A stretch of DNA of 18,980 nucleotides, from contig JALOCD010000084.1 in assembly GCA_023228025.1 (NCBI GenBank), positions 1 through 18,980 on the forward strand. Direction: 5' to 3'. The notes beneath the pieces were generated by a model. That model saw nothing but the letters and a program-made list of their open reading frames with translations. It searched no databases and was not told the DNA's origin. This stretch comes from Prolixibacteraceae bacterium (GTDB taxonomy: Bacteria > Bacteroidota > Bacteroidia > Bacteroidales > Prolixibacteraceae). Both the position numbers and the translations under genes were made by a program. Within the stretch, counting starts at the first letter, position 1; each line of letters starts with the position of its first letter. Positions 1 through 6,789 of this stretch are shown in pieces.

Positions 1-531
1 TCCCGCTCCGTCGGGCGTTTCAACAAAATATGTACAGGCTGCTCCCTTTGCGTTTCGGCTTGTCCGACCAAAGTATTGCAACCCTCCTTCCTCCAATACG
101 GCATGATTGGCATGATGCAGCCCCACATGAACTACCACAAGGGACTCTGTGAATTTGACTGCACCCTTTGCAGCGATGTCTGTCCGACTGGAGCTATTGT
201 CCCTATTACGATGGATGCAAAACACCTTGTGCAGATTGGACAGGTACATTTTGAGAAAAAGAATTGCATCGTTGAGGTAGAAAAGACCGACTGTGGCGCT
301 TGTTCCGAACATTGTCCGACAAAAGCTGTCCATATGATCCCTTACGGAAAGCTCTTTATTCCTGAAGTAGACCAAAAAATATGTGTTGGTTGCGGCGCCT
401 GCGAGTATGCATGTCCGACTACCCCATTCAAAGCCATCTATGTGAATGGTAACCCGATCCACCTGGCAGCAGAAAAACCCAAAACCGAGAAGGCGAAGAA
501 TGCGCTGAAGGAGGGGGAGTTTCCTTTCTGA
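1..531 (+). CDS. 4Fe-4S polyferredoxin (NapG/MauM-like), 3' part only
   Basis: The reading frame is open from the first base, so the gene begins upstream; 176 residues are visible. It carries four cysteine clusters, counted from the first visible residue: C11/C14/C17/C21 followed by P, C50/C54/C57/C61-P, C89/C98/C101/C105-P and C128/C131/C134/C138-P. This spacing would bind four [4Fe-4S] centres and resembles the NapG/MauM group of electron-transfer ferredoxins. In Bacteroidota such modules are often fused behind a NapH-like membrane part, but that part would lie outside the window. The tail after the last cluster is lysine- and glutamate-rich and ends at a TGA at 529-531. A short tandem repeat starts 4 bp later. 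An internal TTG at 76 is not the start, because the first cluster lies upstream of it. The electron donor and acceptor cannot be inferred from what is visible. Confidence 0.85.
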   Translation, partial: SRSVGRFNKICTGCSLCVSACPTKVLQPSFLQYGMIGMMQPHMNYHKGLCEFDCTLCSDVCPTGAIVPITMDAKHLVQIGQVHFEKKNCIVEVEKTDCGACSEHCPTKAVHMIPYGKLFIPEVDQKICVGCGACEYACPTTPFKAIYVNGNPIHLAAEKPKTEKAKNALKEGEFPF

Positions 532-534
532 AGG

Positions 535-585
535 GACTGGGATGACTGGGACGACTAGGATGACTGGGACGACTAGGATGACTGG
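535..585. repeat. 9-bp tandem minisatellite downstream of the ferredoxin
   Basis: Alternating 9-bp units GATGACTGG and GACGACTAG run from 535, giving an 18-bp higher-order period for about two and a half cycles. They decay through 640 into G-rich degenerate copies (GGGGACGACTTGGAAGACTG). The array fills the gap between the ferredoxin stop at 531 and the convergent URO-D-like gene ending at 644. The GACTRGG core is shared with the array at 4760-4799 read on the other strand. I see no coding potential in it. Confidence 0.85.
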
Positions 586-643
586 GGGACAGGGAGACGA
601 GGGGACGACTTGGAAGACTGGGACGAAGGGGAATATGCAAGAA

Positions 644-1708
644 CTATATAGAGGTTAACTCATGCCAGCGGTCGAGCATTTCCTGGCACTCCGACTTTGA
701 ATCGGGGAATACCAATGGCCTGAGAATCATACGTGCTCCGGTCTCTTTGACCAAAGATCCAATCCTGTCGATATAATTTTTCCAGTTTTCACCTGCTTCG
801 GCTGCAATTCGGCTGTAAAGAACGGTTCCTGTTTCAGCACAACGCTCCATCATTTTTTTTGTATTGTATTTTTCCGGGTTACCAAGATCAATGGCTTTAA
901 TTTCAGGTAATGATGTAAACTGATCAAAAATTGTTGGGTGTTCGCCACAAAAATGGAGGAACCCACCTCCAAAAGGTTGAGTACTTCGCTTAATAAATGG
1001 CAGTATAATTTCGTCAATCATCTCCGGGGATAACAGGGTTGCAGTGTCTTCAGAAACCCTGACACCGCCTTCCGGGAAATAGACCCCTTGCTCTGTTCCA
1101 TGGCCATGGATCATTGTTTGCAGATCTTCATGCAAGGCAGACTTTAGGATTTTTGTTCCTTTCAGATAAATGGACAAACTTATTTCCATCAATTCTGCCA
1201 TAAAACTTCCTGGTTCTGAGTCAAAAAGGGAATAAAATATTTCATCGCCGTAAAGAAGATGGGCGATGTCAAAAACGCCCTGCGTATCAGGCAGATATGC
1301 AGCAATAGCGGGTGAATGATATTGATGATACAAACCATAAAAGTCGGATGCAAGTTTGAAGATTTTGGAATTCTCAAGGCTGGTTTCACTGATCGCATGA
1401 ATCATCTCAATTGATAGGGGATCCCCTGGCCATGGCATCGAATTCTCGGGCGTCTGGAAATCTTGTCCGGCCATGCCAGGAAGGGTAATCACCCCCAAAT
1501 TGGGACGAACGGTGGGGATACCGTCTGTCGGCCATCCAGTGACAGCCTGCGCCCTTTTTAATTCCACTTTCCACATGGCTATGGGATCATAAAACCTGAT
1601 ATGATAGTTGTTGATATCATACAGATTAGCCTTGGAAGGAGGAATCAAGAGGAGGCTTGGTCCCTCTCCCTGCCAAAATTTTATGTGAGATTTAATTTTT
1701 TCTTCCAT
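644..1708 (-). CDS. Uroporphyrinogen decarboxylase (URO-D) superfamily protein, function unassigned
   Basis: This 354-residue protein has the pattern of the URO-D/methylcobamide methyltransferase superfamily rather than of true HemE. Visible marks are PDTQGVFDIAHLLYGDE (about 140-156), an RVSEDTATLLSPEM segment (217-230), and GGGFLHFCGEHP (247-258) with H252 and C254 in the HxC position that ligates zinc in MtaA/MtbA-type methyltransferases. The third ligand is not obvious; C290 and C341 are the only later cysteines. There is no signal peptide, so it is probably cytosolic. It stands alone, with the convergent ferredoxin downstream and a 341-bp gap upstream. No corrinoid protein or hem genes are nearby, so neither demethylation nor haem synthesis is supported by context. 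The start at 1708 has only 4 bp between it and a TATATTTA (-7-like) sequence on the same strand, so the mRNA could be nearly leaderless or the true start could be slightly inside. Confidence 0.75.
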   Translation of the reverse strand: MEEKIKSHIKFWQGEGPSLLLIPPSKANLYDINNYHIRFYDPIAMWKVELKRAQAVTGWPTDGIPTVRPNLGVITLPGMAGQDFQTPENSMPWPGDPLSIEMIHAISETSLENSKIFKLASDFYGLYHQYHSPAIAAYLPDTQGVFDIAHLLYGDEIFYSLFDSEPGSFMAELMEISLSIYLKGTKILKSALHEDLQTMIHGHGTEQGVYFPEGGVRVSEDTATLLSPEMIDEIILPFIKRSTQPFGGGFLHFCGEHPTIFDQFTSLPEIKAIDLGNPEKYNTKKMMERCAETGTVLYSRIAAEAGENWKNYIDRIGSLVKETGARMILRPLVFPDSKSECQEMLDRWHELTSI

Positions 1709-2049
1709 CGGTTAAATATACGAAAAAGGGAAGATCATGATTGAGAAAGAAGTTGCAGTATACGAATCAAAAGGAAGGAGGAGTCTCGGGGATCGAGAGA
1801 TGGGGTAATGGGATGATGAGGGACCACCATCGATGGTAATCTGATGCGAAAAGAGATTCTATTGTTACTGACGGAAGGTGCCAAATTTTAAGGATGTGTA
1901 ACACAAAGCCAAATAATGCATTAAACTTTTTCAGGTTTGGTTGAAAAGCGCAGTTCCGGGTTAAAATAAACAGTAGCCATAAAATTCATTTCAGTCGCCC
2001 TATTTGACATTCTGGCCACAAAAGATTATCTTTGTTTAAAACATAGATC
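1709..2049. other. 341-bp intergenic region, mostly featureless
   Basis: The region lies between the divergent URO-D-like gene and the toxin-antitoxin pair. It contains a purine-rich stretch (about 1775-1825) that may be decayed repeat, a 12-bp palindrome ACCATCGATGGT at 1826-1837, and at its right end the toxin-antitoxin promoter. I see no convincing small gene and no structured RNA. Confidence 0.5.
2003..2034 (+). promoter_or_regulatory. Bacteroidota-type promoter of the toxin-antitoxin operon
   Basis: TTTG at 2003-2006 is followed after 20 bp by TATCTTTG at 2027-2034. This fits the known Bacteroidota consensus TTTG-N19-21-TAnnTTTG. It predicts transcription starting near 2041, leaving a leader of only about ten bases before the ATG at 2050. 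It is the best promoter match in the window. Confidence 0.7.
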
Positions 2050-2277
2050 ATGAGAACCATAAGTATCTCCATATCAGATATAGAATACAACCAATTCGGA
2101 ATCAGCAAAGACAACTTGTCCTTTACTGAATTGGTTAGTATTGTTAATAAAAGGGTTACGCAACAGGCGCTTGACAGGTGCGTGAAATTGGCGGAAAAGT
2201 ACAAACTTTCAAAGATGACAATGGATGAGATCTCGGATGAGGTAAAAGCCGTTAGAAATGCAAAAGTTAATCATTGA
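2050..2277 (+). CDS. Putative type II antitoxin partner of a PIN toxin
   Basis: A 75-residue acidic/basic protein lies immediately upstream of a PIN-domain gene and overlaps it by 20 bp, the usual arrangement of an antitoxin read first and translationally coupled to its toxin. The N-terminus (MRTISISIS) is a short beta-strand-like segment. The middle is helical with a basic patch (NKRVTQQALDR), and the C-terminus has the helix MTMDEISDEVKAVR, a motif I recognise from antitoxins paired with this PIN family. The expected role is to bind and inhibit the toxin and to repress the promoter at 2003-2034. DNA binding through a ribbon-helix-helix or related fold is likely but not provable by eye. The ATG at 2050 is the only sensible start and fits the short leader. 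Confidence 0.7.
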   Translation: MRTISISISDIEYNQFGISKDNLSFTELVSIVNKRVTQQALDRCVKLAEKYKLSKMTMDEISDEVKAVRNAKVNH

Positions 2278-2674
2278 CACCAATGTTCTGGTATCAGCAT
2301 TAATTCAAAAGAGTTATCCATATTTTATTTTCTTCAATTGTGTGCTAGAGAATAGGTTTGAAATTTGTATTTCAGACGATTTGCTGGAAGAGTATTTAGA
2401 GGTAATTAACAGACCGAAATTTAGCAAGTATCCTGATTTTCTGATTAAAGCAGAATTAGTAATTTCCCAAATTGAAGGTATTGCTACAAAATTTTTCCCC
2501 AAGGATAGAATTGAAATTATAGCCGATTCTGCAGATAATCGGTTGCTTGAGTTGGCCTTTGAAGCAAAAGCTGATTTTATAATCACAGGCAATACAAATG
2601 ATTTCACAATGTCTGAATTTGGTGGTACGAAAATTATATCTCCGAAAGAATTCTGGGATCAATATAGCAGGTAG
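2258..2674 (+). CDS. PIN-domain toxin (putative ribonuclease, type II toxin-antitoxin)
   Basis: This 138-residue protein is a full-length PIN domain of the 'putative toxin-antitoxin system toxin component' type (COG1569-like). The N-terminus IIDTNVLVSAL gives D7 and N9. D40/D41 and E44/E45 lie in SDDLLEEY, D90/D93/N94 in ADSADNRLLELA, and D106 and D115 in ADFIITGNTNDF. These acidic residues are expected to coordinate Mg2+ or Mn2+ for RNA cleavage. The usual TGD is TGN here (N112), but D115 is kept, so the active site looks intact. The start at 2258 overlaps the antitoxin end, which implies coupling. The RNA target cannot be read from sequence. No mobile element surrounds the pair. Confidence 0.85.
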   Translation: MQKLIIDTNVLVSALIQKSYPYFIFFNCVLENRFEICISDDLLEEYLEVINRPKFSKYPDFLIKAELVISQIEGIATKFFPKDRIEIIADSADNRLLELAFEAKADFIITGNTNDFTMSEFGGTKIISPKEFWDQYSR

Positions 2675-2712
2675 AAATCTTGTTGATCTGGGATTAACTT
2701 TTTATAGTCGCC

Positions 2713-2746
2713 TTCAAAATTTCAAACATCTTCAAACTTTCAAACC
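2713..2746. repeat. TTCAAA-type short tandem repeat at the ribD 3' end
   Basis: Four imperfect units begin with TTCAAA (2713, 2721, 2731, 2739; 8-10 bp spacing). The last unit contains the ribD stop codon (complement of 2740-2742). The array lies in the convergent gap between the PIN toxin and ribD. Confidence 0.7.
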
Positions 2747-3834
2747 ACTTTGCGATAATATATCCGCATCAAGCTATCATCCAGTTTCTCTTCCCGGTCG
2801 AGCACCCAATCTGTTTCGGGAGCTTTGATCCCAGAGCCAAAACGGGCATTCCCGATGTATACCCTCGCTTCGTCCCACAACCCTTCGCGCATATAGGATT
2901 CAAGCAGGGACTTTCCTCCTTCGACCAACAATGACTGTATCCCTCTTTCCAGAAGAATGGAGTTGATTTCTCTCAGCATGTCACTGTTAAATTTGATTCT
3001 GATGTATTCCAGATTTGGTTTTGATTTAATATCTTTTTCTGTAAATACCAGGGTCTCTGTAGATTGGTCCAGCATAGCAGAAGATGCCGGCAATATTCCC
3101 CTTCTGTCGAGTACCATTCGCAATGGATGATTGCCACTCCATTCCCGTACAGTCAGGGAAGGGTTATCCTTCAGAACTGTGTTGGTCCCTACCAGGATGG
3201 CCGCCTCATCCGACCGCATCTTGTGCACCGCGATTCGGGAAAGGTTATTGGTAATCCAGGTTGGCTGACCAAAATCAACTTCCTCCCGCGATTTGTCAAT
3301 GAAGCCATCCTCCGTTTGTGCCCATTTTAGAATAATGTAGGGTCTCTTTTTTTGGTGAAAGGTCCGAAACCGGCGGTTCATTCTGTTGCACTCCTCTTCC
3401 AGCATCCCTACCTCGACACTACATCCGGCAGAACGCAGACGTTCCAATCCCCTTCCGGCTACTTTTTCATTAGGATCAACAGCGCCTACAACTACTTTTG
3501 GGATTTTCATTTTAACGATCAAATCAGCGCAGGGTGGAGTCTTACCAAAATGGGAACAAGGTTCTAATGTCACATACATTGTTGATTGAGAAAGAAGACC
3601 CTTGTTTTTTACCGCATTGATGGCATTTACTTCAGCGTGTGCTTCGCCATATTTTCGGTGATAACCTTCGCCAATAATCAGTCCGTTTTGCACGATCACG
3701 CATCCAACCATAGGATTGGGCGCTACTTGTCCCATGCCAAGTTTGGCCAGCTCAATGGCACGGGCCATAAATTTTTCTTCGGACGTTCCGGTATCAAAAG
3801 CGCCGGAATTCTCTATTTTTGTTTTATCCGTCAT
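2740..3834 (-). CDS. ribD: Bifunctional riboflavin biosynthesis deaminase/reductase RibD
   Basis: RibD deaminates 2,5-diamino-6-ribosylamino-pyrimidinone 5'-phosphate and then reduces the ribosyl chain with NADPH, two consecutive steps of riboflavin synthesis in the cytosol. Numbering from the start used here, the deaminase half (about 20-150) shows APNPMVGCVIV, the zinc site HAEVNA (H66, E68), PCSHFGKTPPC (C93, C102) and the proton-shuttling glutamate E68. The reductase half (about 158-364) begins PYIILKWAQTEDGFID and has LLVEGGKSLLESYM. The length of 364 residues is normal. An ATG at 3858 would add eight residues encoded by the antisense of prmC and looks spurious. I prefer the ATG at 3834, which overlaps the prmC start. 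The next ATG, at 3768 (MARAIELAKLG), is also possible, since family members often start only a few residues before that motif. Confidence 0.95.
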   Translation of the reverse strand: MTDKTKIENSGAFDTGTSEEKFMARAIELAKLGMGQVAPNPMVGCVIVQNGLIIGEGYHRKYGEAHAEVNAINAVKNKGLLSQSTMYVTLEPCSHFGKTPPCADLIVKMKIPKVVVGAVDPNEKVAGRGLERLRSAGCSVEVGMLEEECNRMNRRFRTFHQKKRPYIILKWAQTEDGFIDKSREEVDFGQPTWITNNLSRIAVHKMRSDEAAILVGTNTVLKDNPSLTVREWSGNHPLRMVLDRRGILPASSAMLDQSTETLVFTEKDIKSKPNLEYIRIKFNSDMLREINSILLERGIQSLLVEGGKSLLESYMREGLWDEARVYIGNARFGSGIKAPETDWVLDREEKLDDSLMRIYYRKVV

Positions 3835-3850
3835 GTTGAAAACAAAGAAA
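3814..3850. promoter_or_regulatory. Candidate paired -7 elements of ribD and prmC
   Basis: TATTTTTG at 3814-3821 on the plus strand matches TAnnTTTG and points toward prmC. On the minus strand the complement of 3843-3850 reads TTTCTTTG, one base off, and points toward ribD. Each lies about 8-11 bp from its start codon, predicting nearly leaderless mRNAs. I see no good TTTG at the -33 position for either, so confidence is modest. Confidence 0.35.
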
Positions 3851-4678
3851 ATAATCAAGGAGACACTTTCTCCAGTCTATCCACCGACCGAGGTCGAGAG
3901 CCTTACCCGGCTTATTCTGGAACATGTTACCGGTTTCAACCGGTTGCAGATGCACCTGAAACAAACCGAACCGTTTCCTGAATCAAAGATAATGCAAATC
4001 ACTGAGATACTGAACCGGTTAGTGACAAACGAACCCATCCAGTACATATTGGGTGAGACAGAATTTTACGGACTAAAATTCACGGTTACACCGGATGTGT
4101 TGATTCCCAGGGCGGAAACGGAAGAGCTGGTCGAATGGATCATTTCGGAAGAGAAGGCGCATTGCAAGAGTCTCCTGGATATCGGGACGGGCAGTGGCTG
4201 CATCCCAATTGCCATCGACAAAAATGCAAACATCAACCGGGTTGAAGGATGGGACATTTCGGAGGAGGTGTTGCAAATTGCCCGTAGCAATGCCATTAGA
4301 AATAATTCAAAAGCACTATTTTCATGTCAGGACATTTTTGCCCCTACCGGAATAACCGAACATTCGCAATGGGATGTTATCGTCAGCAATCCGCCCTATG
4401 TTTTGATGGAGGAGTCTAACCTTATGGAGCGGAATGTTGTCGATTTTGAACCCCATGTGGCACTTTTTGTACCCGACCATGATCCGCTGATTTTTTATCG
4501 GGCCATTGCCCGGTTTGCCACTGTTCATCTTCAACATCACGGTAGTTTGTACTTCGAAATCAATGAAGCGATGGGTGTTGAAACCGAAAAATTGCTGAGC
4601 GAGTTTGGTTATCAGGATATTCAAGTTAGGAAGGACCTTCAGTGGAAAGTACGGATGGTGAGGGGGAAGAAGAATTAA
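3833..4678 (+). CDS. prmC: Release factor glutamine methyltransferase PrmC (HemK)
   Basis: PrmC methylates the glutamine of the GGQ motif of peptide release factors RF1 and RF2 using S-adenosylmethionine. Counting from the ATG at 3833, the protein has 281 residues, close to the usual 275-290. The N-terminal helical domain (1-80) ends with QYILGETEFYG. The methyltransferase domain shows IPRAETEELVEW (91-102), the SAM-binding DIGTGSGCIPIA (116-127) and the catalytic NPPY (186-189) in IVSNPPYVL. The open frame extends 39 codons upstream to 3716, but that part is antisense ribD and resembles nothing in the family. The ATG at 3833 shares two bases with the ribD start. The gene converges on yihY, with a 121-bp gap of repeats after its stop. 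Confidence 0.95.
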   Translation: MLKTKKIIKETLSPVYPPTEVESLTRLILEHVTGFNRLQMHLKQTEPFPESKIMQITEILNRLVTNEPIQYILGETEFYGLKFTVTPDVLIPRAETEELVEWIISEEKAHCKSLLDIGTGSGCIPIAIDKNANINRVEGWDISEEVLQIARSNAIRNNSKALFSCQDIFAPTGITEHSQWDVIVSNPPYVLMEESNLMERNVVDFEPHVALFVPDHDPLIFYRAIARFATVHLQHHGSLYFEINEAMGVETEKLLSEFGYQDIQVRKDLQWKVRMVRGKKN

Positions 4679-4702
4679 AAATTACAGATTAAAAATTACA
4701 GA
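4675..4702. repeat. Tandem 14-bp direct repeat at the prmC stop
   Basis: Two perfect copies of TTAAAAATTACAGA occupy 4675-4688 and 4689-4702, starting inside the prmC stop codon region. They belong to the same gap as the array at 4760-4799. Confidence 0.75.
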
Positions 4703-4759
4703 TGGGCAAGGATCGGTCTCATCTTCTCATTTTCCCAGTGCTCATTTTCAAACTATCTC

Positions 4760-4799
4760 AGTCCCCTAGTCCCCTAGTCCCCTAGTCTCCCAGTCTTTC
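4760..4799. repeat. 8-bp tandem repeat between convergent prmC and yihY
   Basis: Three perfect AGTCCCCT units (4760-4783) are followed by two degenerate ones (AGTCTCCC, AGTCTTTC). The array ends one base before the complement of the yihY stop. On the other strand the units read AGGGGACT, sharing the GACTRGG core of the array at 535-585. Confidence 0.85.
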
Positions 4800-5783
4800 C
4801 TACTTTTCCGTATTAAAAATACTATTTTCATCAATGAATGCTTGGGAGGCATCCGTATTGGCTTTGCTTTGGGCGCTCCAGATGCTAACATTGAGCTCGA
4901 AGCCGATGAGGAGAATAAGGGCCATAAAATAGAACCATAACATCACCACAATCAGGGTTCCGATGGAGCCGTAGAGGGTGTTGTATTTACCGAAATTGTT
5001 GATATAAAAAGAAAATCCTACCGAAATCAAAATGGAAAGTATGGTGGCGAGGGTGCCGCCGGCTGAGATAAACCTGAACTTCATTTTTTTTGCCGGGGCG
5101 AAGTAAAAAAGAAAAGCAAAGGTAAAAAAGAAAAGAAGTAGGATAACAAGCCATTTCCCACCGATTACCAGATAATAGATATAGTCGAAACGGATAAAGT
5201 GTTTGGCCACCAGAAATGTCATGGCCCAATTACTAAGGGTGATAAGGGCAACACTCAGGGTGGTTAATGTGGTGAGAATCAAAGATAAACCAAATGCGAT
5301 TAGGTAGAGATTTACAATACTTCGCGTCTCAATGGCATGTATGGTATTGTTGAAAGCGACGATAATCGATACCAAACTATTGGTTGAAAAGATAAAAGCA
5401 GCAAAAAATCCAAATGAAAGCAGGTTGCCCCGGGGTTGTGTGATGATATCCTGGATCGTGCCCTGAATAGCAACATATGCATTATCTGGCAAAACACTTT
5501 GTATCAAGCCCATCAGCTGAGCCTGAAAGTTATTGATCGGGATATAGGGAATCAATGTAAAAAGAAAAATGATGGCCGGAAAAACCGCAAGAATGAAGTT
5601 AAAGGCAATTGAGGATGCCCTGGTGGTTATGGCGCCGTCTACAATTCCCTTCCAGAAAAAGCGCGCGACATCATACAATGGCAGCCTATCGAAAAAGGGT
5701 ACCGTGATCTTCTTCGCTTTCCGGACAATTCGGTCGAGAATATTTTTGATCCAAATCCTGGCTGATTCTAGAACAGTATGCAT
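4800..5783 (-). CDS. YihY/BrkB-family inner-membrane protein
   Basis: This 327-residue polytopic membrane protein has about six transmembrane helices, roughly at 57-79, 120-146, 158-187, 208-229, 240-261 and 272-298. The hallmark of the family is seen near the end, YGSIGTLIVVMLWFYFMAL followed by IGFELN, together with RASSIAFNFILAVFPAI at 55-71. The N-terminal 50 residues are basic and amphipathic and probably cytoplasmic. The family was once called ribonuclease BN by mistake and is better described as a membrane protein of unknown transport role. It lies 14 bp downstream of the DUF4783 gene on the same strand, so the two are probably co-transcribed. Confidence 0.9.
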   Translation of the reverse strand: MHTVLESARIWIKNILDRIVRKAKKITVPFFDRLPLYDVARFFWKGIVDGAITTRASSIAFNFILAVFPAIIFLFTLIPYIPINNFQAQLMGLIQSVLPDNAYVAIQGTIQDIITQPRGNLLSFGFFAAFIFSTNSLVSIIVAFNNTIHAIETRSIVNLYLIAFGLSLILTTLTTLSVALITLSNWAMTFLVAKHFIRFDYIYYLVIGGKWLVILLLFFFTFAFLFYFAPAKKMKFRFISAGGTLATILSILISVGFSFYINNFGKYNTLYGSIGTLIVVMLWFYFMALILLIGFELNVSIWSAQSKANTDASQAFIDENSIFNTEK

Positions 5784-5797
5784 ACAGCGCTATTTTG

Positions 5798-6184
5798 CTA
5801 GTCTTTCTCAATTCTTAACTGAACCAAAAGTGGTTTGTTGGCAAATGATTTCAACATGAAATAGATTCTAAAGTTGGCATTTGCCGTTTGCATTTTTCCA
5901 ATTCCGTAAACAGAGTCTGTGCCGCCCTTGTGGGTAAGCTTGAAATCTGTTGGCCTGTATTTGCTGAAGAAATCGCTGAGAATCATCTCACCCTGTTCTT
6001 TGGAACAAACATTTTCCTTGTCGAGGATTACCAGTTCAACATTGTCGTTGAAACAGGAGGCGATCATCTTCGCGTTGCCGGTTTTCAGTCCGTTTTCAAT
6101 TTGGACTGGAATCTGGCAAAAGAGATTGTTACAGAGCAATAGCAATAATAGCAATGATCCGAACGAGGCAAGAATTTTCTTCAT
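5798..6184 (-). CDS. DUF4783-type exported small protein
   Basis: A 128-residue protein starts with a clear signal peptide: MKK, then a leucine-rich core to about residue 20, ending in CNNLFCQ. The mature part has IENGLKTGNAKMIASCFNDNV, LVILDKENVCSKEQGEMILSDFF, a TDFKLTHKG segment and LLVQLRIEKD. This matches my memory of the Bacteroidota DUF4783 family, a small NTF2-like fold of unknown role, presumably periplasmic. An open frame extends 20 codons upstream to 6244, but those residues do not look like a signal peptide, so I choose the ATG at 6184. It diverges from rlmH (131 bp apart) and precedes yihY by 14 bp. Confidence 0.75.
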   Translation of the reverse strand: MKKILASFGSLLLLLLLCNNLFCQIPVQIENGLKTGNAKMIASCFNDNVELVILDKENVCSKEQGEMILSDFFSKYRPTDFKLTHKGGTDSVYGIGKMQTANANFRIYFMLKSFANKPLLVQLRIEKD

Positions 6185-6222
6185 AACACTTGTTTGAACT
6201 GTTTCGAAATTCAGTTGATTGT

Positions 6223-6230
6223 CAAATATA
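6223..6230 (-). promoter_or_regulatory. Candidate -7 element for the DUF4783-yihY operon
   Basis: On the minus strand this reads TATATTTG, a full match to TAnnTTTG, about 38 bp before the ATG at 6184. No TTTG is found at the preferred upstream spacing. Confidence 0.45.
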
Positions 6231-6315
6231 ACCAATACCTGCAAATTTTGTGCCTGAATTTATACCATGTGCAAAAATAACATTACTTTGTAGCTTCTCT
6301 AACAATCATCTTGCC

Positions 6316-6789
6316 ATGCGAATAACGTTCATGCTGGTTGGAGCCACTGAAAAGAAATATCTCAGGGAGGGGATAGAGGATTACCAGAAGCGGTTGATCC
6401 ACTACCTTCCTTTTGAGATAAAGGTTATTGCCGATATCAAGAATTCAAGGAATCTCACGGCAGATCAACTGAAAGAGCGCGAGGGCAAAGCCATTTTGGA
6501 TTTGGTGTCAACAGGCGATGAGCTGGTTTTGCTGGATGTTGAGGGGGCAGGATTTTCCTCTCCAGGATTGGCCAACTGGATTGAAAAGCGCATGCTTGCC
6601 GGAACCAGGCAACTGATCTTCGTCGTAGGGGGGCCTTATGGTTTTTCTGAGGCTGTATACAAAAGGGCCGACAGCAAGATGTCGCTCTCCAGGCTTACCT
6701 TCCCGCATCAATTGGTACGGTTGCTTTTTGTCGAACAACTTTATCGTGCCATGACCATCATCAAAGGAGAACCCTATCACCATGGCTGA
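6316..6789 (+). CDS. rlmH: 23S rRNA pseudouridine-1915 N3-methyltransferase RlmH
   Basis: RlmH, a SPOUT-class enzyme, methylates N3 of pseudouridine 1915 in helix 69 of 23S rRNA on the assembled ribosome. From the ATG at 6316 the protein has 157 residues, against 155 in E. coli. It shows the knotted SAM-binding loop FVVGGPYGF (102-110), SLSRLTFPHQLVRLLFVEQLYRA (123-145) and a C-terminus of GEPYHHG. The open frame reaches 6250, but the extra 22 residues are not conserved in the family. Its last 8 bp overlap the start of the histidine kinase gene (ATGGCTGA), which implies translational coupling. Confidence 0.95.
   Translation: MRITFMLVGATEKKYLREGIEDYQKRLIHYLPFEIKVIADIKNSRNLTADQLKEREGKAILDLVSTGDELVLLDVEGAGFSSPGLANWIEKRMLAGTRQLIFVVGGPYGFSEAVYKRADSKMSLSRLTFPHQLVRLLFVEQLYRAMTIIKGEPYHHG

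Noticed and set aside
535..585. Possible CRISPR array
   Set aside because: The units are 9 bp and contiguous, with no spacers and no cas genes nearby.
428..640. Reverse-strand frame rich in SHPSRPSHPS
   Set aside because: It is a translation of the minisatellite and of the antisense ferredoxin end, not a real repeat protein.
3716..3832. N-terminal extension of PrmC to an upstream ATG
   Set aside because: The extra 39 residues are antisense ribD and do not resemble a PrmC N-terminus. The ATG at 3833 gives the normal length.
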